Part shown: positions 49,616 through 59,692 of the stretch, one piece after another
Layout of the letters: each line of letters starts with the position of its first letter
How positions within the stretch are numbered: the stretch's first letter is position 1
Assembly (NCBI RefSeq): GCF_034651555.1
Contig: NZ_JAYEEQ010000014.1
Location: 38,115 to 102,114, forward strand
From: Aurantibrevibacter litoralis
Lineage (GTDB): Bacteria; Bacteroidota; Bacteroidia; Flavobacteriales; Flavobacteriaceae
DNA length: 64,000 nt
Direction: 5' to 3'
Position numbers and translations under genes: made by a program
The notes under the pieces: generated by a model
What the model was told of the DNA's origin: nothing
Seen by the model: the letters and a program-made list of their open reading frames with translations, nothing else
Databases searched by the model: none

Positions 49616-50883
49616 TGCGCGCTTATTAATGGTATGATAAGGGTAATGGTAGTCCCCACTCCTTCGGCACTTTCAACCTTAATTTTAGCCCGATGACCTT
49701 CCATTACTTTTTTTACGTAATTAAGACCAAGGCCATACCCTTTTACTTGATACAAATTACCATTGGGTACCCTGTAGTATTTCTGAAAAATACGAGATTT
49801 ATCTGCTTTACTTATACCTCGTCCATTGTCTGAAATGGCAATATGTACTTTTTTGTCTCTGACAAAAGCCTGTAGCAAAATCTGCGGTTTTTCGGCGTAC
49901 TTCTTGGCATTATCTAATACATTATTCACTGCATTTTCTAAATGCGACGCTTCGCCCTTAATTATATATTCTCCGGATTCAAGTTCATAAGAAAATTGAA
50001 CGTCCTCTAGAATGGTCAATTGCTTAAAATCTTCACAGATATTTTGGAGTAACGATCGCATATCTAGGGGTGTTAGTTTAAAAATGGTTTTACCACTTTC
50101 CAAACTCCCCATCTCTAAAACTTTATCGATATGTGCATTTAGCCTGTCTAACTCATGTTTTATAATTTTTAGGATCGGCTTCTTTTTGGGTTGAAGATCT
50201 TCTTCTAAAATTTTTGTAGCCAACCCTATGGCAAAAACAGGCGTTCGTAGCTCATGAGTTAAATTGTTGACAAATTCGTTGGTCGTCATGATTATATTTC
50301 GCTGCCAATAAAAGGACCGCAATACCCAAACCACAACCGCCACAATAGCAAGCATAAAAAGGAGGCTGGGAATAGTAAGCCCATTGAGCTGAAAAAGAAA
50401 ATAATTATGAATATCCCTAAACTGTAATTCCAAAATTAATCTTTTTTCTACAAGGGAAGGAAGGTAACCCTCGAGTTCTATAGGGTAAGCGTTCCTTCTT
50501 TCAGTAGGCGTAAACACTTTGGGCGACTTTAGAAAGTACGTACTATCCTTGGCATAAAGGGAATAGGTAAAATCTGCTTCAATACCGCTATCTACAAGTC
50601 GGGATGTAATATAATCGTTTAGAAAATAGTTAGAGGCATCCTTTATGCTGTCTACGCTCATCTTAAAATAGGCGTTATTTTCCAATAAAGCCTCGCCCAA
50701 TAAAAAGGTGAGTCCGTCCTTTTGGGTTAATTCCGATTTTATAATCTGACCGGTTTGCGCAATTTTTTTATTGAATTGTACCTTGGCTAAATTAAGGCCT
50801 ATCTCCAAATACTTGTACTGTATGTAGGCCAGTCCTAGCACAGAAACGACAAAAATGACGATAATGAGGTTTCTCTTTTTCAA
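49612..50883 (-). CDS. Membrane sensor histidine kinase
   Basis: A 423-residue kinase with membrane helices at about 5-23 and 172-192 enclosing a periplasmic sensor domain of about 150 residues, so it should sense an envelope signal. HisKA: NEFVNNLTHELRTPVFAIGL with the phospho-acceptor His near 212; HATPase: NAVNNVLDNAKKYAEKP, SDNGRGISKADKSRIFQKYY and GYGLGLNYVKKVMEGH. It is the first gene of a kinase-regulator pair with an overlap to the regulator gene. Confidence 0.92.
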   Translation of the reverse strand: MKKRNLIIVIFVVSVLGLAYIQYKYLEIGLNLAKVQFNKKIAQTGQIIKSELTQKDGLTFLLGEALLENNAYFKMSVDSIKDASNYFLNDYITSRLVDSGIEADFTYSLYAKDSTYFLKSPKVFTPTERRNAYPIELEGYLPSLVEKRLILELQFRDIHNYFLFQLNGLTIPSLLFMLAIVAVVVWVLRSFYWQRNIIMTTNEFVNNLTHELRTPVFAIGLATKILEEDLQPKKKPILKIIKHELDRLNAHIDKVLEMGSLESGKTIFKLTPLDMRSLLQNICEDFKQLTILEDVQFSYELESGEYIIKGEASHLENAVNNVLDNAKKYAEKPQILLQAFVRDKKVHIAISDNGRGISKADKSRIFQKYYRVPNGNLYQVKGYGLGLNYVKKVMEGHRAKIKVESAEGVGTTITLIIPLISAQ

Positions 50884-51094
50884 AGCAATCCGATTGTCTT
50901 TTATTCGTTACGAAACTACAGCGCCTTAGTAGACCTTTAATAATTTCTTTTGCCCTTACGCACCCATTGACGTTACTACACCAAAATTGGCGAAAAATTT
51001 TCGATCTCTTAAGCTGTTATATTTGATGATTTGTGCGCTACTTAAATCCCCGTAAGTATCATGAATACAAAGGTACAAATCCCACGCAATTAGG

Positions 51095-52678
51095 TTACCA
51101 ATCGATGGGCTTGTAGTCCTTTAGGAATTTACCGCACCAAAATGTTCCTGTATGCATACCGTCAATTAATGGATCTAGAACTCTTGCGGCGCCGTCTACA
51201 ATATCTAAAGGTGGCTGAAAATCATGTTGTTCTTCTTTTCGTTTTGAAAGTTCGATAGGATCTTCATCGGTTACCCAGCCCGTGTCTACAGCATTCATAA
51301 AAATACCATCTTTGGCAAAATCTGAAGCCGCCGTATGGGTCATCATATTTAGAGCGGCCTTGGCCATATTGGTATGTGGGTGACGGTCTTCTTTGCGAAA
51401 CCGGTGAAATTTACCCTCCATTGCAGAAACATTAATTATTTGTTTTTTACCTGTGTTGTCCCTTCGCATTAATGATGAAAGCCTATTGCAAAGTACAAAA
51501 GGTGCCACAGCGTTTACCAATTGCACTTCTACCATTTCAGCCGTTTCAATTTCCCCTAATTTTAATCGCCAGCTATTCGTCTTGCGCAGATCAACCTGCT
51601 GCAAATCGGCATCCAACTGCCCCTCTGGAAATACTTCCTTTATAGAGAGCGAAGTGTCAAAACTATAGGGTATTTGCGATAATTTTGCCGAAGCGCGAAT
51701 ACCAATGCCCGGTTCCGGGGCCTGCCAGGATACCGGTAATGTATTATTTTGATCTTTGGAACTATCCTTTGAAAGTGCCTTTAACTCCGTTAAACAATAC
51801 TGATGTCCTGCTAATATTTCCTGAGCGTTTGGGGGTAGTGCCGCTATAGGTATTTCCTCATTTTTTATTAAATGCTGATAAAATCCGGAAGGCCGTCTTA
51901 CCGTTTGCGCTGCATTGTTGATAAGAATATCCAAACGATCGTATTGTTGCGCTACAAAATTGCAAAAGATTTCAACACTCGGAATATGTCTCAAATCCAA
52001 ACCATGCACGTTAAGTCGATGTCCCCAATCCTGAAAATCTGCTTCGTGCGAAAACCTAAGAGCCGCATCTACAGGAAAGCGTGTAGTAGCAATGACCGTG
52101 GCACCGGACCGAAGCAAACAAAGCGTAATATGGTACCCTATTTTAAGTCGCGCTCCGGTAACAATGGCCACCTGACCGCTGAGATCTGCCGTCTGAAATC
52201 TTTTGGCATAGTTAAAATCGCCGCATTCTGTGCACATGGCATCATAAAAATGATGCAACTTGGTATAGCTGCTCTTGCAGACATAGCAGTTTCGGGGTGA
52301 TTTTAGCTCCCGTTCTTTCAAATTTTCCAAATTGGGCGCTGCAAGCAATTTGGGTGCTACGAAAACCGCGGCTTCTCTTGCACTTCGTATTCCGGTTTTC
52401 TTTCGCGCATGCTTATCTCGTTCTTGTACTTTACGTTTTGCAGCCTTTTCCGAATCTTTTTTCCATTGTTTAAACTCGTCCCTATTAGGTCTGGAAAGTA
52501 TTCCGGCTGCTTTTAAAATAGCAATCCGCTTATCGGTTGCAAGACCTAGTACTTCATGAGGATTTTGAGCTAAAAACTGCAGTACCCCGAGGCATTGATC
52601 TAAAGCCTCTGGAGAAATGCTTACAGCCGCCTCGGATTCTGAAAGGTTCGTATCTCTATTTTTAAACGTCTCTATCAT
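51095..52678 (-). CDS. Large SDR-family oxidoreductase with zinc ribbon
   Basis: A 527-residue protein. Residues 1-125 are helical and charged; about 130-155 hold CYVC and CTECG, a four-Cys zinc ribbon; a Rossmann domain follows with [11 protein letters not shown] near 173-183 and [13 protein letters not shown] near 245-257 (N-N-A-A motif). The SDR catalytic Tyr is expected four residues before the Lys of [10 protein letters not shown], but that position is Thr (H-T-N-M-A-K), so the classical Y-x-x-x-K is missing although NVSAM keeps the Ser. The reaction is unknown; the protein may use a variant mechanism. It is followed by valS 33 nt downstream on the same strand, so they may be co-transcribed. 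Confidence 0.82.
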   Translation of the reverse strand: MIETFKNRDTNLSESEAAVSISPEALDQCLGVLQFLAQNPHEVLGLATDKRIAILKAAGILSRPNRDEFKQWKKDSEKAAKRKVQERDKHARKKTGIRSAREAAVFVAPKLLAAPNLENLKERELKSPRNCYVCKSSYTKLHHFYDAMCTECGDFNYAKRFQTADLSGQVAIVTGARLKIGYHITLCLLRSGATVIATTRFPVDAALRFSHEADFQDWGHRLNVHGLDLRHIPSVEIFCNFVAQQYDRLDILINNAAQTVRRPSGFYQHLIKNEEIPIAALPPNAQEILAGHQYCLTELKALSKDSSKDQNNTLPVSWQAPEPGIGIRASAKLSQIPYSFDTSLSIKEVFPEGQLDADLQQVDLRKTNSWRLKLGEIETAEMVEVQLVNAVAPFVLCNRLSSLMRRDNTGKKQIINVSAMEGKFHRFRKEDRHPHTNMAKAALNMMTHTAASDFAKDGIFMNAVDTGWVTDEDPIELSKRKEEQHDFQPPLDIVDGAARVLDPLIDGMHTGTFWCGKFLKDYKPIDW

Positions 52679-52711
52679 AAAAACAGCTCTGTTTCATGAA
52701 AATAAATTGTT

Positions 52712-55360
52712 TTAGCGTAAACTCGCCAAACTCTTTTCTAAAGTTTCAATTTTAGCTTCGGCGTCGGCTTGCTTTTTTCGTTCCATGGCAATAACTTGCT
52801 CCGGAGCATTGTTTACAAAACGTTCGTTACCCAGCTTTTTCTGAACCGATTGCAAGAAGCCTTTGGTGTAGGTTAGTTCTTCTTCTATCTTCTTAATTTC
52901 GGCCTCCATATCAATTGCACCGTGTATCGGAATAAAATACTCATTACTTTTTACCCGAAACGTTAAGGCACCCTCTACAGTAACGTCAACATAACTGATT
53001 TTTGAAACATTGGTGAGTTTGGCAATAACCACATCCCACGTAGCCGCAATTCCTTCTTCATTCAAAAGTGAAAGTTCTAGGGACTCTTTCATGGGAATAT
53101 TTTTTTCTTTGCGAACGGTGCGTATTCCGGAAATTACCTCTGCCGCAAAGTCAAAACCTTTAATTACCTCCAGTTGTATTTCCTTAGATTCGGGCCATTT
53201 AGCAATTATAAGTGCCTGTTGCGGTGTTCTTTCTGCAATTTGTTGCCAAATATCTTCGGATAAAAACGGCATAAATGGATGTAGCAGTTTTAAATTATCT
53301 TCAAACAAAGCAATTATGGCATTAAAAGTAGCTGTATCTATGGGTTGCTGATAGGCCGGTTTTACAATTTCTAAAAGCCATGAGCAGAAATCATCCCAAA
53401 CCAATTTATATATGGCCATTAAGGCATCGGAAATGCGGTATTTGGAAAAATGATCTTCAATCTCTAACAGCGTTTGGTTAAATTTAGATTGATACCATAC
53501 TATACCCAGTTTTGAAGCCTCCGGTTGGGGAAGTGCACGTACCTCCCACCCTTTAACAAGTCGAAAGGCATTCCAAATTTTATTGGCAAAGTTTTTTCCT
53601 TGTTGGCAAAGTGCTTCATCAAATAATAAATCATTTCCCGCAGCAGCACTTAACAATAAGCCCACACGAACACCATCGGCACCATAATTTTCAATCAATT
53701 TAAGTGCATCGGGGGAATTGCCCAAAGATTTGGACATTTTACGCCGTTGCCCATCACGAACCAATCCTGTAAGATATACGTTTTCAAAGGGTTTGTTGCC
53801 TCTAAACTCATATCCTGCAATAATCATCCGCGCTACCCAAAAGAAGAGAATATCCGGACCGGTAACCAAATCATTGGTGGGATAGTAATAATTTATTTCT
53901 TTATTGTCAGGTTCCAAAATCCCATTGAACACACTTATAGGCCATAGCCACGAAGAAAACCAGGTATCTAAGGCATCGTCATCTTGCTTTAGCTGGTTTA
54001 AGGTTAGTGAATTTGACAATGGATTTCCTGTCGTTGCTAGTTTTTCCTTAGCTTTTTGTAGTGCTTCTTCACGGGTTTCGGCTACAACAAAATCGTCCTT
54101 GCCATCCCCATAATAGTACGCAGGTATTTGTTGGCCCCACCATAATTGTCTAGAAATGTTCCAATCGCGAATATTTTCCATCCAATGCCGATAGGTATTT
54201 TCAAATTTCTTAGGAAAAAGCTTTACAGTCTCATCTTCTAACACCGCTTTTATGGCCGGTTTTACCAAATCTTCCATCTTCAAGAACCATTGATCGGAGA
54301 GACGAGGTTCTATGACTGCCTTGGTACGTTCCGAAGTACCCACCTTGTTGATATAATTTTCTGTCCGCAACAAAAATTCGCCATCCTCTAACTCCTTTGC
54401 AATTTCTTTACGAACCTCAAAACGATCTTTCCCTGTATAATGAAGACCATAATGGTTTAGGGTTCCGTCTGCATTAAAAATATCGATGGTTTCTAACGCA
54501 TGTTTCTGACCTAATGCCCAATCGTTAGTGTCGTGTGCCGGAGTAACCTTTAAACACCCCGTACCAAATTCCATATCTACATACGTATCGGTGATGATTG
54601 GTATGGTTCTGTTACATATAGGCACAATAGCTCTTTTCCCCTTTAAATGAGCATATCTTTCGTCATCAGGATGAATGCAAATGGCCGTATCGCCCAAAAT
54701 AGTCTCCGGTCGCGTAGTAGCAATAGTCACCTTTTCATCAGAATCTTCAATGGCATAGGAAAGGTAATAGAGTAATCCTTGTTTTTCCTCATAAATGACC
54801 TCCTCATCAGAAAGGGTGGTTTTGGCTTCCGGATCCCAGTGCACCATTCGGTAACCCCTGTATATCAATCCTTTATTATACAAATCTACAAACACTTTAA
54901 TTACAGAGGCTGACATATTGTCATCCATGGTAAAGGCCGTGCGATCCCAATCGCATGAGCAACCCAATTTTTTAAGTTGTTCTAAAATAACCCCGCCATA
55001 TTCATGCGTCCAATCCCAAGCATGTTTCAAGAATTCATTGCGACTTATATCGGCTTTTCGAATGCCTTGTTCCTTTAGCTTCGCCACTACTTTGGCTTCT
55101 GTAGCTATTGAAGCATGATCTGTACCGGGTACCCAGCAGGCATTTTTACCCATGAGGCGCGCCTTGCGAATTAGTACATCTTGTATCGTATTATTCAACA
55201 TATGACCCATATGAAGCACCCCGGTTACATTAGGTGGCGGAATAACAATGGTGTAAGGTTCTCGTTGATCTGGTGTGGAATGAAAATAATTATGTTTCAT
55301 CCAGTAGGCATACCATCGCTCTTCCAAAGCTTGAGGTTCATATTTTAATGGAATTTTCAT
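52712..55360 (-). CDS. valS: Valine--tRNA ligase
   Basis: An 882-residue class I aminoacyl-tRNA synthetase. HIGH motif is HMGH at residues 50-53, KMSKS is in [13 protein letters not shown] near 540, the editing domain occupies about 165-340 ([29 protein letters not shown]), and a C-terminal coiled coil runs from about 815 to the end ([34 protein letters not shown]). I chose ATG 55360 ([17 protein letters not shown]); ATG 55390 would add 10 residues. Length is normal. No T-box or other leader element is seen upstream. Confidence 0.96.
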   Translation of the reverse strand: MKIPLKYEPQALEERWYAYWMKHNYFHSTPDQREPYTIVIPPPNVTGVLHMGHMLNNTIQDVLIRKARLMGKNACWVPGTDHASIATEAKVVAKLKEQGIRKADISRNEFLKHAWDWTHEYGGVILEQLKKLGCSCDWDRTAFTMDDNMSASVIKVFVDLYNKGLIYRGYRMVHWDPEAKTTLSDEEVIYEEKQGLLYYLSYAIEDSDEKVTIATTRPETILGDTAICIHPDDERYAHLKGKRAIVPICNRTIPIITDTYVDMEFGTGCLKVTPAHDTNDWALGQKHALETIDIFNADGTLNHYGLHYTGKDRFEVRKEIAKELEDGEFLLRTENYINKVGTSERTKAVIEPRLSDQWFLKMEDLVKPAIKAVLEDETVKLFPKKFENTYRHWMENIRDWNISRQLWWGQQIPAYYYGDGKDDFVVAETREEALQKAKEKLATTGNPLSNSLTLNQLKQDDDALDTWFSSWLWPISVFNGILEPDNKEINYYYPTNDLVTGPDILFFWVARMIIAGYEFRGNKPFENVYLTGLVRDGQRRKMSKSLGNSPDALKLIENYGADGVRVGLLLSAAAGNDLLFDEALCQQGKNFANKIWNAFRLVKGWEVRALPQPEASKLGIVWYQSKFNQTLLEIEDHFSKYRISDALMAIYKLVWDDFCSWLLEIVKPAYQQPIDTATFNAIIALFEDNLKLLHPFMPFLSEDIWQQIAERTPQQALIIAKWPESKEIQLEVIKGFDFAAEVISGIRTVRKEKNIPMKESLELSLLNEEGIAATWDVVIAKLTNVSKISYVDVTVEGALTFRVKSNEYFIPIHGAIDMEAEIKKIEEELTYTKGFLQSVQKKLGNERFVNNAPEQVIAMERKKQADAEAKIETLEKSLASLR

Positions 55361-55506
55361 ATTTTCGGTATGATTTTTGAAAAACCTCAACGGGCTTTTT
55401 AATACTATGTGTTTTAAGCATGCGAAAATAACCTAATTCTTGCGAACTAGCCCATTTTGAAATACGAAACAAAAATAACGAACGTTAGTATATAACAAAC
55501 AAGGAT

Positions 55507-55537
55507 TTTGATGTTCCTTTAAAAACATTTACATTTG
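55507..55537 (+). promoter_or_regulatory. Promoter of the DUF1573 gene
   Basis: TTTG at 55507-55510 and TACATTTG at 55530-55537 with exactly 19 nt between them: a full consensus match. The ATG is 23 nt downstream of the -7 box. Confidence 0.8.
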
Positions 55538-55560
55538 AGATTAACCCAAAACTAAAAACG

Positions 55561-55947
55561 ATGAAAAAAGTAATACTGGTTTTATTTGTTGGCCTACTCG
55601 GAATGCAGCTTTCAGCTCAAGATAAGGTGGCTAAAATTCAATTTAAAACGGAAACTGTAGATTACGGTGAAATTGCCAAAGGAAGCGATGGAGTTCGGGT
55701 ATTTCAATTTACCAATACCGGTTCGGCGCCCTTAATCATCAGCAATGTTACATCTAGTTGCGGTTGCACTATTCCTAAAAAACCCGAAGATCCAATTTTA
55801 CCGGGTAAAACTGGGGAAATTCAGGTAAAATACGATACCGAAAGAGTGGGTCCCATCCGCAAAGCCATTACCGTTATTTCTAATGCAGACACCCCCACAA
55901 AAGTATTGAAAATTAAAGGAGAGGTTAAAGGAAATGCCTTACCTTAA
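55561..55947 (+). CDS. Exported DUF1573 protein
   Basis: A 128-residue protein with a signal peptide (MKKVILVLFVGLLGMQLSAQ) and one DUF1573 immunoglobulin-like domain, recognised by FQFTNTGSAPLIISNVTSSC-GCT near residues 49-71, PGKTGEIQVKYDTERVGP near 81-98, and KVLKIKGEV at the end. The two Cys in SCGC may bind a ligand or metal. Domain function is unknown; proteins of this type are abundant in the periplasm of Bacteroidota. The gene has a strong promoter and a strong terminator and stands alone. Confidence 0.93.
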   Translation: MKKVILVLFVGLLGMQLSAQDKVAKIQFKTETVDYGEIAKGSDGVRVFQFTNTGSAPLIISNVTSSCGCTIPKKPEDPILPGKTGEIQVKYDTERVGPIRKAITVISNADTPTKVLKIKGEVKGNALP

Positions 55948-55964
55948 TTTATTCTAAAATGTGT

Positions 55965-55994
55965 AAGCCCGCCATTACGTTGCGGGCTTTTTTT
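55965..55994 (+). terminator. Terminator of the DUF1573 gene
   Basis: AAGCCCGC (55965-55972) pairs with GCGGGCTT (55982-55989), followed by a seven-T run. The 196-nt repeat begins right after it. Confidence 0.9.
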
Positions 55995-56190
55995 AATAAA
56001 AAATTTCTTGAAACTGACTATCCCCGAGGCAAGCCATAGGGGTGTTTCGCCAGTTTCATTTTGGCCTTTAGACCAAAAACCGAAATTTTGTATTTTACCT
56101 CACCCGGAACTGCAAAAAGGCAGTTCCAACCTCTCCAAAGGAGAGGTAAATAGGAAACCCCGACCCGAGGGTCGGCGAATCTTTATATTG
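55995..56190. repeat. 196-nt structured dispersed repeat, copy 2
   Basis: Gap-free match to 867-1062. Hairpin ACCTCTCC-AAA-GGAGAGGT differs from ATCGCTCC-AAA-GGAGCGAT in copy 1 by two fully compensated base pairs (T-A to C-G and G-C to T-A). An open frame through it is repeat translation. Confidence 0.9.
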
Positions 56191-56474
56191 AAAATATAAT
56201 CCTATGCGCTTATCACTACCCCACATTACGGGTACATGTGTACGTTATGTAACAAAATAAACGCTATCAAAAACACACTAATTTCCTTTTTTATTCAGAT
56301 CCTCTTTTCTAAAAATTTAGAAGACCCCCTCAGAAACTTCAAACAATAGCGTTATTAACGTATTCCTAAAATAGGATTGTACGAGATGAAGTTGTCACGA
56401 ATAGACATTAAATAAACCGATTAATTATTGTTTTGTCCATTACGATTTCCCAATTTTGTGAAAAATAACGATTT

Positions 56475-57665
56475 ATGCCTTCCATTTCCCGAAAAGGGCA
56501 ATTAATGCCCGAATCTCCAATCCGAAAATTGGTGCCCTTTGCCGAACAGGCAAAAAAAAATGGAATACATGTGATACACCTAAACATTGGGCAGCCCGAT
56601 ATTAAAACACCTCAAATTGCCTTAGAGGCGGTAAAAAATAACACCTTTGAAGTACTGGAATACAGCAGAACAGAGGGGTCTGAAATCTACAGAGAGAAAA
56701 TTGCCGCCTATTATAAAAAACAAGATGTTGCCATAACCAAAGATGAAATCATTGTAACTACGGGCGGATCGGAAGCCTTATCCTTTGCCATGGCAAGTAT
56801 TGCCGATCCGGAGGATGAGATTATTGTCCCTGAACCCTTTTATGCCAACTATTCCGGTTTTTCAGTAGCCGCCGGAGTGCATATTGTGCCTATCTCATCA
56901 GACTTCAATACCAATTTTGCGCTCCCACCCATAGCCGATTTTGAAAAACATATTACCAAAAAAACCAAAGCCATACTCATTTGCAATCCGGGCAACCCTA
57001 CAGGGTATTTGTATACCAAAGATGAAATACAGCAGTTGGCTTCTTTGGTTAAAAAACACAATCTGTTTTTAATTGCAGATGAAGTGTACAGAGAATTTGT
57101 ATATGATAACAAAGCACATTATTCCATTTTACAGGAAAAGGGATTAAACGAACACGCCATAGTAGTAGACTCTGTTTCTAAAAGATACAGTATGTGCGGT
57201 GCCCGCATTGGATATTTTATTTCTAGGAACAAAGACGTAATACAAACGGCTATAAAATTTGCACAGGCTCGGTTGTCGCCGCCTACCTATGCCTTGTTGG
57301 CCAGTGAAGCCGCCTTAGACACCCCGCAAAGCTATTTTGATGAAGTGCGGCACGCGTATGAAGAACGAAGAAATATACTCATCAAAGCATTGAATGAAAT
57401 AAAAGGAGTTAAAGTAGCACGACCTCAAGGGGCATTTTATTGTATTGTGGAGCTTCCCGTAACTGATGCGGACGATTTTGCGAAATGGCTGTTAAAAGAT
57501 TTTAGTCACAATAATGAAACCGTAATGGTAGCACCCGCAGCGGGCTTTTATGCAACGCCGAACTTAGGACGCAACCAAATTCGCATCGCCTATGTGTTGG
57601 AAAAAGACGTACTTACCCGAGCCATTAAAATTCTTTCGGTTGCCTTGGAAACCTATAATGCTTAA
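56475..57665 (+). CDS. PLP-dependent aminotransferase, class I/II
   Basis: A 396-residue fold-type I aminotransferase. PLP Lys is in VDSVSKRYSMCGARIGYF near residue 236; other signatures are LNIGQPDIKTP near 35-45, TTGGSEALSFAM near 95-106, CNPGNPTGYLY near 173-183, and DEVYREF near 203. Sequence resembles aspartate/aromatic aminotransferases of the AspC/AraT group, but substrate specificity cannot be fixed. Its stop overlaps the first base of the murB start (57663-57666), so both are co-translated; murB-linked supply of amino acids for the cell wall is possible but speculative. Confidence 0.9.
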   Translation: MPSISRKGQLMPESPIRKLVPFAEQAKKNGIHVIHLNIGQPDIKTPQIALEAVKNNTFEVLEYSRTEGSEIYREKIAAYYKKQDVAITKDEIIVTTGGSEALSFAMASIADPEDEIIVPEPFYANYSGFSVAAGVHIVPISSDFNTNFALPPIADFEKHITKKTKAILICNPGNPTGYLYTKDEIQQLASLVKKHNLFLIADEVYREFVYDNKAHYSILQEKGLNEHAIVVDSVSKRYSMCGARIGYFISRNKDVIQTAIKFAQARLSPPTYALLASEAALDTPQSYFDEVRHAYEERRNILIKALNEIKGVKVARPQGAFYCIVELPVTDADDFAKWLLKDFSHNNETVMVAPAAGFYATPNLGRNQIRIAYVLEKDVLTRAIKILSVALETYNA

Positions 57666-58681
57666 TGGAAATTCTTGAAAATATATCCTTAAAGACATAC
57701 AATACCTTTGGCATAGCTGTAAAAGCAAGGTATTTTTGTGAAGTTACCACCATCGCAGAACTAAAAAACGTCCTACAGCGCACAGACTTCCCCGAAATTC
57801 TTATCCTTGGAGGCGGCAGCAATATGCTTCTTACCCAAGACCTTGAAGCCTTGGTTATTTATGTAAATTTAAAAGGTATTCGGGTACTACATGAAGACGA
57901 TGACACTGTCATCGTAGAAGTCATGGCCGGTGAAAATTGGCATCAGATGGTAGTGTGGACTTTAGACCAAGGGTATGGCGGACTCGAAAATTTATCACTA
58001 ATTCCTGGAAACACCGGAACGGCACCCATTCAGAACATAGGCGCCTACGGCGTAGAATTAAAGGATGTTTTTGAACGTTGCGAAGCCATGGAACAGAACA
58101 CACAAGTGATACACCAATTTTCGAAAGAAGCATGTAAGTTTGACTATCGGGACTCCTATTTCAAAAATGAAGGAAAGGGAAAATACGTCATTGTTTCTGT
58201 AAGGCTAAAACTGACCAAAAAAAATCACGCTATAAACACCACTTACGGCGCCATTGAGTCGCACCTTGCTCAACAAAACATACGCCGTGCCACACCAAAG
58301 GCTATTTCTAATGCCGTTATTGCCATACGCCAAAGCAAGCTTCCAGATCCTTCCGAAATTGGCAATAGTGGCAGTTTTTTTAAAAATCCCGTAATTAATG
58401 CTACATCCTTTCATCACTTAAAAGCGACCTATCCGGACATTCCGTATTACAAAATATCGGATAGCACTTATAAAATTCCCGCCGGATGGTTAATAGAACG
58501 TTGTGGGTATAAAGGGAAGCGCTTTGGTGATGCCGGTGTGCATGCGCATCAGGCTCTTGTTTTGGTAAATTACGGAAATGCATCCGGACAAGACATTCTC
58601 CATTTGGCACAACGGATAATCTCGGATGTGCAGAGCCGGTTCCAAATTACCATAGAACCCGAGGTTAATATTATAAAATAA
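57665..58681 (+). CDS. murB: UDP-N-acetylenolpyruvoylglucosamine reductase
   Basis: A 338-residue FAD enzyme that reduces UDP-GlcNAc-enolpyruvate to UDP-MurNAc. It shows the N-terminal LKTYNTFGIAVKARYF segment (about 10-25), LILGGGSNMLLT near 41-52, LIPGNTGTAPIQNIGAYGVE near 116-135, and the catalytic GNSGSFFKNPV near 233-243, with a C-terminal Glu in IEPEVNII. The length and the ILGGGSN/SGSFFKNP features match the type I MurB of Bacteroidota. It starts on the last base of the aminotransferase stop. Confidence 0.95.
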   Translation: MEILENISLKTYNTFGIAVKARYFCEVTTIAELKNVLQRTDFPEILILGGGSNMLLTQDLEALVIYVNLKGIRVLHEDDDTVIVEVMAGENWHQMVVWTLDQGYGGLENLSLIPGNTGTAPIQNIGAYGVELKDVFERCEAMEQNTQVIHQFSKEACKFDYRDSYFKNEGKGKYVIVSVRLKLTKKNHAINTTYGAIESHLAQQNIRRATPKAISNAVIAIRQSKLPDPSEIGNSGSFFKNPVINATSFHHLKATYPDIPYYKISDSTYKIPAGWLIERCGYKGKRFGDAGVHAHQALVLVNYGNASGQDILHLAQRIISDVQSRFQITIEPEVNIIK

Positions 58682-58707
58682 CCCCCACACATAATGTGCA
58701 GGGGTTA
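58679..58707 (+). terminator. Hairpin at the murB stop, terminator-like
   Basis: TAACCCC and GGGGTTA form a 7-bp stem around CACACATAATGTGCA, in which CACA and TGTG can also pair. There is no T run after it, so termination is uncertain. The stem begins within the murB stop codon. Confidence 0.45.
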
Positions 58708-58886
58708 TACCAAACCAAACTAACCAAAACTAAATATGCATTTACCAGATGCATATTTATGCTATAAAACTTTATGATAGCGCTTTGTATAACAATCAAT
58801 TTTATACCTTAGCGTTTAAAGTATATACGGAATAAATCCTATTTTGGATTCTGAACGCCCCTAATTTTTTGAAGCACAAATAACCA

Positions 58887-59453
58887 ATGAGTATCCTGCT
58901 TGAAAACCACATTGTTGAACTCCTTAAGGAACGAAACGAAAAAGCCATTTCCCTGTTGTACGAGCATTATGGGGATACCTTGTACGGTGTGGCGAAAAAG
59001 GTGGTTCGGGATGAAGAATTGGCTCAAGATGTACTTCAGGAAACCTTCATAAAAATTTGGAAAAATTCAGATTCGTACGATGCTTCAAAAGCAAAACTAT
59101 TTACATGGCTTTTTAGAATAACGCGAAATACAGCCATCGACAAATTAAGAAGCGCCAACACAAAGTCTGACAGAGAAATCCAAATTGACGTTTCCAACGT
59201 ATTTACTTTAGGAATTGAAAGCACACGATCGGAATTAATGGATGTCCAAGAGCATCTGGAAAAAATAGAACCCAAGTATCAAATTGTTTTGGACGCCCTT
59301 TTTTTTCAAGGGATGACACAACAAGAAGCCAGCGAAGAACTGAACATACCCTTGGGTACCATAAAATCTAGATTAAAAATTGGCCTAAGAGAATTAAAAA
59401 AAATATACGGATCGTCTATGATATGGGGCCTTATCGCAACGCTGTTTTTTTAA
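58887..59453 (+). CDS. ECF sigma factor
   Basis: A 188-residue extracytoplasmic-function sigma factor: region 2 with KEAISLLYEHYGDTLYGVAKK-like helices and LAQDVLQETFIKIW near 46-59 (the D-x-x-Q-E-x-F signature), and region 4 with MTQQEASEELNIPLGTIKSRLKIGLRELKK near 142-171. A hydrophobic tail MIWGLIATLFF is unusual for a sigma factor and might make a membrane contact. It lies 239 nt before an anti-sigma factor gene on the same strand, so it is probably held inactive by that protein and released by an envelope signal. Confidence 0.92.
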   Translation: MSILLENHIVELLKERNEKAISLLYEHYGDTLYGVAKKVVRDEELAQDVLQETFIKIWKNSDSYDASKAKLFTWLFRITRNTAIDKLRSANTKSDREIQIDVSNVFTLGIESTRSELMDVQEHLEKIEPKYQIVLDALFFQGMTQQEASEELNIPLGTIKSRLKIGLRELKKIYGSSMIWGLIATLFF

Positions 59454-59692
59454 TAAAATTTTTATTTTCAAGACCATAGAAAGGTCTTAAAACGATACAA
59501 GAGGAAAAGTATAACACAGGGGAGAATGATTATTGAGGAGTTACATTCTTGTACTGAGCGCAGTTGAAGCATGACCGATTTATTAAAATGATATAATCGC
59601 ATGAAACGCCCGTGTACAAATAGTGACGCAAAGAGGAATGATCAGCGTATGGCGTTCCATGTGACCACTTAACAGTAATAAAAAATAAACAC
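59454..59692. other. Gap between sigma and anti-sigma genes
   Basis: Holds a hairpin AAGACC-ATAGAAA-GGTCTT (59470-59488), which may end or slow the sigma transcript, and a CTGAGCGCAGTTGAAG word that resembles a short palindromic repeat common in this phylum. No further gene seen. Confidence 0.4.

Noticed and set aside
59556..59580. CTGAGCGCAGTTGAAG as a short palindromic repeat
   Set aside because: It resembles a repeat common in the phylum but only one copy is in the window, so it is only noted.
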